This document shows, piece after piece, positions 61,582-64,000 of a stretch of DNA of 64,000 nt (position 1 is its first letter; every line of letters begins with the position of its first letter). The position numbers and the translations under genes were made by a program. The stretch comes from Rhizobium sp. 007 (lineage in GTDB: Bacteria > Pseudomonadota > Alphaproteobacteria > Rhizobiales > Rhizobiaceae): the NCBI RefSeq assembly GCF_015353075.1, contig NZ_CP064187.1:744001-808000 (forward strand). The letters are read 5' to 3'. The notes under the pieces are model-generated. The model saw only the letters and a list, made by a program, of their open reading frames with translations, did not search any database and was not told the DNA's origin.

Positions 61582-62748
61582 TCACTTCGGCAATTGCGGC
61601 AGCACTTTCTCCTCGATGAAGAGTTCATCGACGATCGTCATGACGATCAGCGAGAGCGGCAGAGCGAGCATGGCGCCGACGGCACCCCACATCCATGTCC
61701 AGAAGATGATGGCGACGAAGACGATGAAGGGATTGATTTCCAGCCGACGGCCCATGACGGCGGGGAACACCAGATTTTCCATGACGAGGTGCACGATGAA
61801 GAAGGCGGCCGCCGGCAGGAGGCCGATGATGATGCCGTTGTGGGTGAGGATGCCCGCGACCGCGATGGAAAACGTCATCATGGTGATGCCGAGATAGGGA
61901 ATGAAGCTCGAAAGGAAGGCGAAGAAGCCCCAGAGCGCCGGCGCTGAGAGCCCGCCCGCCCAGGCAATCATCGCCATGACGACGCCGAGCGCCGCATAGA
62001 TGACCGAGGCGGTTGCGAAATAAAAGCCCAGCACCCGCTCGACGGAGCTGATGACGCGGATGGCCGTGAGCCGCTGCTGGCGGGTGCGGAAGGTCAGGAT
62101 GATCGTCTTGCGCAGGTTGACGCGCCCGGAGAGAAAAAGCAGCAGGGCGGCAAAGAAAATCAGCGCCTGCACGAGCGCCGGCGTCAGGTTTGTCGTCACC
62201 ACATGCAGCACGTTTCCGGTGTTTTCGAGCAGCGCATTGATCGAGATCGGCCCGCTCTGGAGGCTTGCGGGGGTAATGCGCAGCCAGCGTATCTGCTCCA
62301 GATAGGGCATGATCCGGTTGATCGTCCTTTCGATGAACGCCGGAGCTTCGTTGGTCAGCGTCGTCAAAGGCCCGGAAAGCGAGCTGACGACGAAGAAGAT
62401 GACCAGCGCAACGGCGCTTGAAAGGATGATGGCAACGGTGACGCGCGGCACGCCGAGCTTGCTCAATTTTTCCGCCGCCATGCCGAGGATCATGCCTACC
62501 ACTACGGCGAGCGTGATGGGGATCAGGATCAGCGACATCTGGTATAGGACCGCAAGGCCAAGGATCGCGAAAATCCCGATCATCGCCCAGGCCATGCTGA
62601 CGTCGAGCGCATCCTTCTGGACGCGGTGCGCCGGCGCCTGCGGCATCTCTTCCGTCGCGGTGGTCAGCGTGTCTTCCCATGCGCTCGTCCGCCGCTCGCC
62701 GATTGCGATCTTCTTTGCTTGTTTCCGGATGCCGTTGGCGAAGCCCAT
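61582..62748 (-). CDS. AI-2E (PerM/TqsA) family membrane protein
   Basis: A 388-residue protein with about eight hydrophobic segments and the family's C-terminal block: FIPYLGITMMTFSIAVAG, then MENLVFPAVMGRRLEINPF and a final VDELFIEEK tail. Members export autoinducer-2 or act as Na+/H+ antiporters; neither can be chosen here. An exact EcfG-type promoter upstream places it in the general stress response. Confidence 0.87.
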   Translation of the reverse strand: MGFANGIRKQAKKIAIGERRTSAWEDTLTTATEEMPQAPAHRVQKDALDVSMAWAMIGIFAILGLAVLYQMSLILIPITLAVVVGMILGMAAEKLSKLGVPRVTVAIILSSAVALVIFFVVSSLSGPLTTLTNEAPAFIERTINRIMPYLEQIRWLRITPASLQSGPISINALLENTGNVLHVVTTNLTPALVQALIFFAALLLFLSGRVNLRKTIILTFRTRQQRLTAIRVISSVERVLGFYFATASVIYAALGVVMAMIAWAGGLSAPALWGFFAFLSSFIPYLGITMMTFSIAVAGILTHNGIIIGLLPAAAFFIVHLVMENLVFPAVMGRRLEINPFIVFVAIIFWTWMWGAVGAMLALPLSLIVMTIVDELFIEEKVLPQLPK

Positions 62749-62788
62749 CTATGGAATGTCCCCGAAAGCCTCATTGGCTCGAAACGGA

Positions 62789-62813
62789 AACGCACGGAAT
62801 GCGTGTTGGTTCC
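62789..62813 (-). promoter_or_regulatory. EcfG (RpoE2)-type promoter of the AI-2E family gene
   Basis: On the minus strand GGAAC, 16 bases, CGTTT, ending about 40 bases before the start codon. An exact match to the EcfG consensus. Confidence 0.78.
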
Positions 62814-62923
62814 CGGCAGGCTGGCGTGCCGACGGATACTCAGTTTGGGCAAATTGACAATCGCGCGGCCTACTCGGAATAGTTTTGCGGGCTGGTCTTA
62901 CCTCGGTGGAAATGGAGGGTGAC

Positions 62924-63985
62924 ATGCGCGAACCCGATATGCAGAAACTCGATAAACTGGTCGAACGGCTGGTCGGCGATGTCGGAGCTGCGGTCTCCGG
63001 CGCGCTCGTCGTGCTCGGCGATGATCTCGGTCTGTTCAAGGCTCTGGCGGACGGCGAGCCGCGGGATGTGGCGCGCCTTGCGAAGGAGACCGGGCTGAAG
63101 GAGCGCTATCTCCGCGAATGGCTCTCGGCGATGGCCGCAGCCGATTACATAACCTATGACGACGGGACGGACCGCTTCCATCTCACGCCCGAGCAGGCGA
63201 TGGTGTTTGCACAAGAAGACAGCCCCGCCTTCTTCGCCGGCGCCTTTCAGGTGACGCAGTCCATGTGGATGGACGAGCCGAAGATCGCCGAAGCCTTCCG
63301 CAGCGGACGGGGCGTCGGCTGGCACGAACATAGTGTCTGCCTCTTCCGCGGCACCGAACGCTTCTTCCGGCCCGGCTACAACACGCATCTGGTTTCAAGC
63401 TGGATACCGGCGCTGAATGGCGTTGAGGCAAAGCTCAAGGCTGGTGCCAAGGTCGCGGATGTCGGCTGCGGCCATGGTGCGTCGACAATCCTGATGGCGC
63501 AGGCCTATCCCGCCTCGCGATTCTTCGGCTTCGATTATCATGCTCCCTCGATCGAGAAAGCCAGGGCCGCGGCTGAGGAGGCAGGCGTCGGCGACCGCGT
63601 CACCTTCCGGCAGGCCACTGCGGCCGAATTCCCCCCGCAGGGATATGACATGGTCGCAATGTTCGATTGCCTGCACGACATGGGAGATCCGGTCGGTGCC
63701 GGCCGTCATGTCAAGGAAACGCTAGGCCCCGGCGGCACCTGGCTGATCGTCGAGCCATTTGCCCACGACAATCTGAAGGACAACCTCAATCCGGTCGGAC
63801 GCGTCTATTACGGCGCTTCGACGATGATTTGCACCCCGGCGTCGCTGTCGCAGGAGGTCGGCCTCGGCCTTGGCGCCCAGGCGGGCGAGATGAGGCTCAG
63901 GAAAGTGGCGCTCGACGCCGGCTTCTCGCATTTCCGCCGGGCGACGGAAACGCCGTTCAACATGGTGTTCGAGGCGCGGGCGTAG
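62924..63985 (+). CDS. SAM-dependent methyltransferase with an N-terminal winged helix
   Basis: A 353-residue protein resembling the Rv2258c-type methyltransferases. Residues 1-95 form a winged-helix dimerisation domain (LARLAKETGLKERYLREWLS). Motif I is VADVGCGHGASTILMAQAYP, with FFGFDYHAPSIEKARAAAEE after it and the FDCLHDMGDP motif that replaces the usual acidic/NPP motif. GGAGGGTG precedes the ATG at 62924. The substrate is unknown; relatives methylate small hydroxylated compounds. Confidence 0.87.
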   Translation: MREPDMQKLDKLVERLVGDVGAAVSGALVVLGDDLGLFKALADGEPRDVARLAKETGLKERYLREWLSAMAAADYITYDDGTDRFHLTPEQAMVFAQEDSPAFFAGAFQVTQSMWMDEPKIAEAFRSGRGVGWHEHSVCLFRGTERFFRPGYNTHLVSSWIPALNGVEAKLKAGAKVADVGCGHGASTILMAQAYPASRFFGFDYHAPSIEKARAAAEEAGVGDRVTFRQATAAEFPPQGYDMVAMFDCLHDMGDPVGAGRHVKETLGPGGTWLIVEPFAHDNLKDNLNPVGRVYYGASTMICTPASLSQEVGLGLGAQAGEMRLRKVALDAGFSHFRRATETPFNMVFEARA

Positions 63986-64000
63986 CGGCTCGAAGGAATG

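Noticed and set aside
1..64000. tRNA, rRNA, prophage or integrase-att structures
   Set aside because: No cloverleaf-like sequences, rRNA segments, phage structural genes or integrase were recognised on reading both strands.

Overview
The window looks like chromosome or chromid DNA from a rhizobium (Rhizobium sensu stricto, leguminosarum/etli-like; inferred from gene content and style, not from any search). Pointers are the high GC with strong third-position bias, a dmeRF-type Ni/Co efflux pair, DUF930 and CGPGW/CRP small secreted proteins, GGAAC-N16-CGTT promoters of the EcfG/RpoE2 general stress sigma factor of alphaproteobacteria, and several families of palindromic intergenic repeats. No rRNA, tRNA, CRISPR array or prophage is visible.

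Layout. 0-5 kb: an alpha/beta hydrolase, two tandem lipoprotein L,D-transpeptidases and a SleB-type hydrolase (cell envelope). 5-12 kb: a LysR/MFS pair, the divergent ohrR/ohr peroxide module with its operator, a Xre-RES toxin-antitoxin pair, and a MarR regulator divergent from a DUF899/DUF1579/VOC operon. 11.8-16 kb is the scarred part: the 3' stump of a transglutaminase-like peptidase gene abuts a 5'-truncated, frameshifted binding-protein gene, followed by a TnpB-only IS200/IS605-type element with a frameshift. The right end of that element supplies the last codons of an ABC-F ATPase gene. Upstream of the ABC-F gene is a 24-codon leader ORF with two hairpins and a repeated 9-base sequence at the ABC-F ribosome-binding region. 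This is the best candidate in the window for an undescribed, antibiotic-responsive attenuator.

16-29 kb: PhnA-like protein, HerA-like ATPase, a DUF2267-like protein, zwf, a Tam-like methyltransferase, an EF-hand protein, a LysR/cysteine-hydrolase pair, a phosphoesterase and alcohol dehydrogenase, a BCAT, and a GAF-adenylate cyclase with a secreted partner. 29-40 kb: an EcfG-promoted large catalase, an MFS exporter, relics of an IS110 transposase and of an MmeI-type restriction-modification protein, small secreted proteins, a ClpP-like/coiled-coil membrane operon and Fe/Mn-SOD. 40-50 kb: a WYL regulator/LysE pair, two c-type cytochrome genes, a DJ-1/GNAT pair, a phospholipase-D-like protein, dmeRF and a class A beta-lactamase. 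50-64 kb: PQQ glucose dehydrogenase, SelO, homocysteine methyltransferase with a small coupled protein and a divergent TetR, a DUF1697 gene with ATA at the start position, oligopeptidase B, DUF930, an AI-2E family protein with an EcfG promoter, and a methyltransferase.

A theme is stress defence: peroxide (ohr, katE, sod), metal (dmeRF), antibiotic (ABC-F, beta-lactamase, MFS) and general stress promoters. The intergenic spaces carry at least three repeat families.
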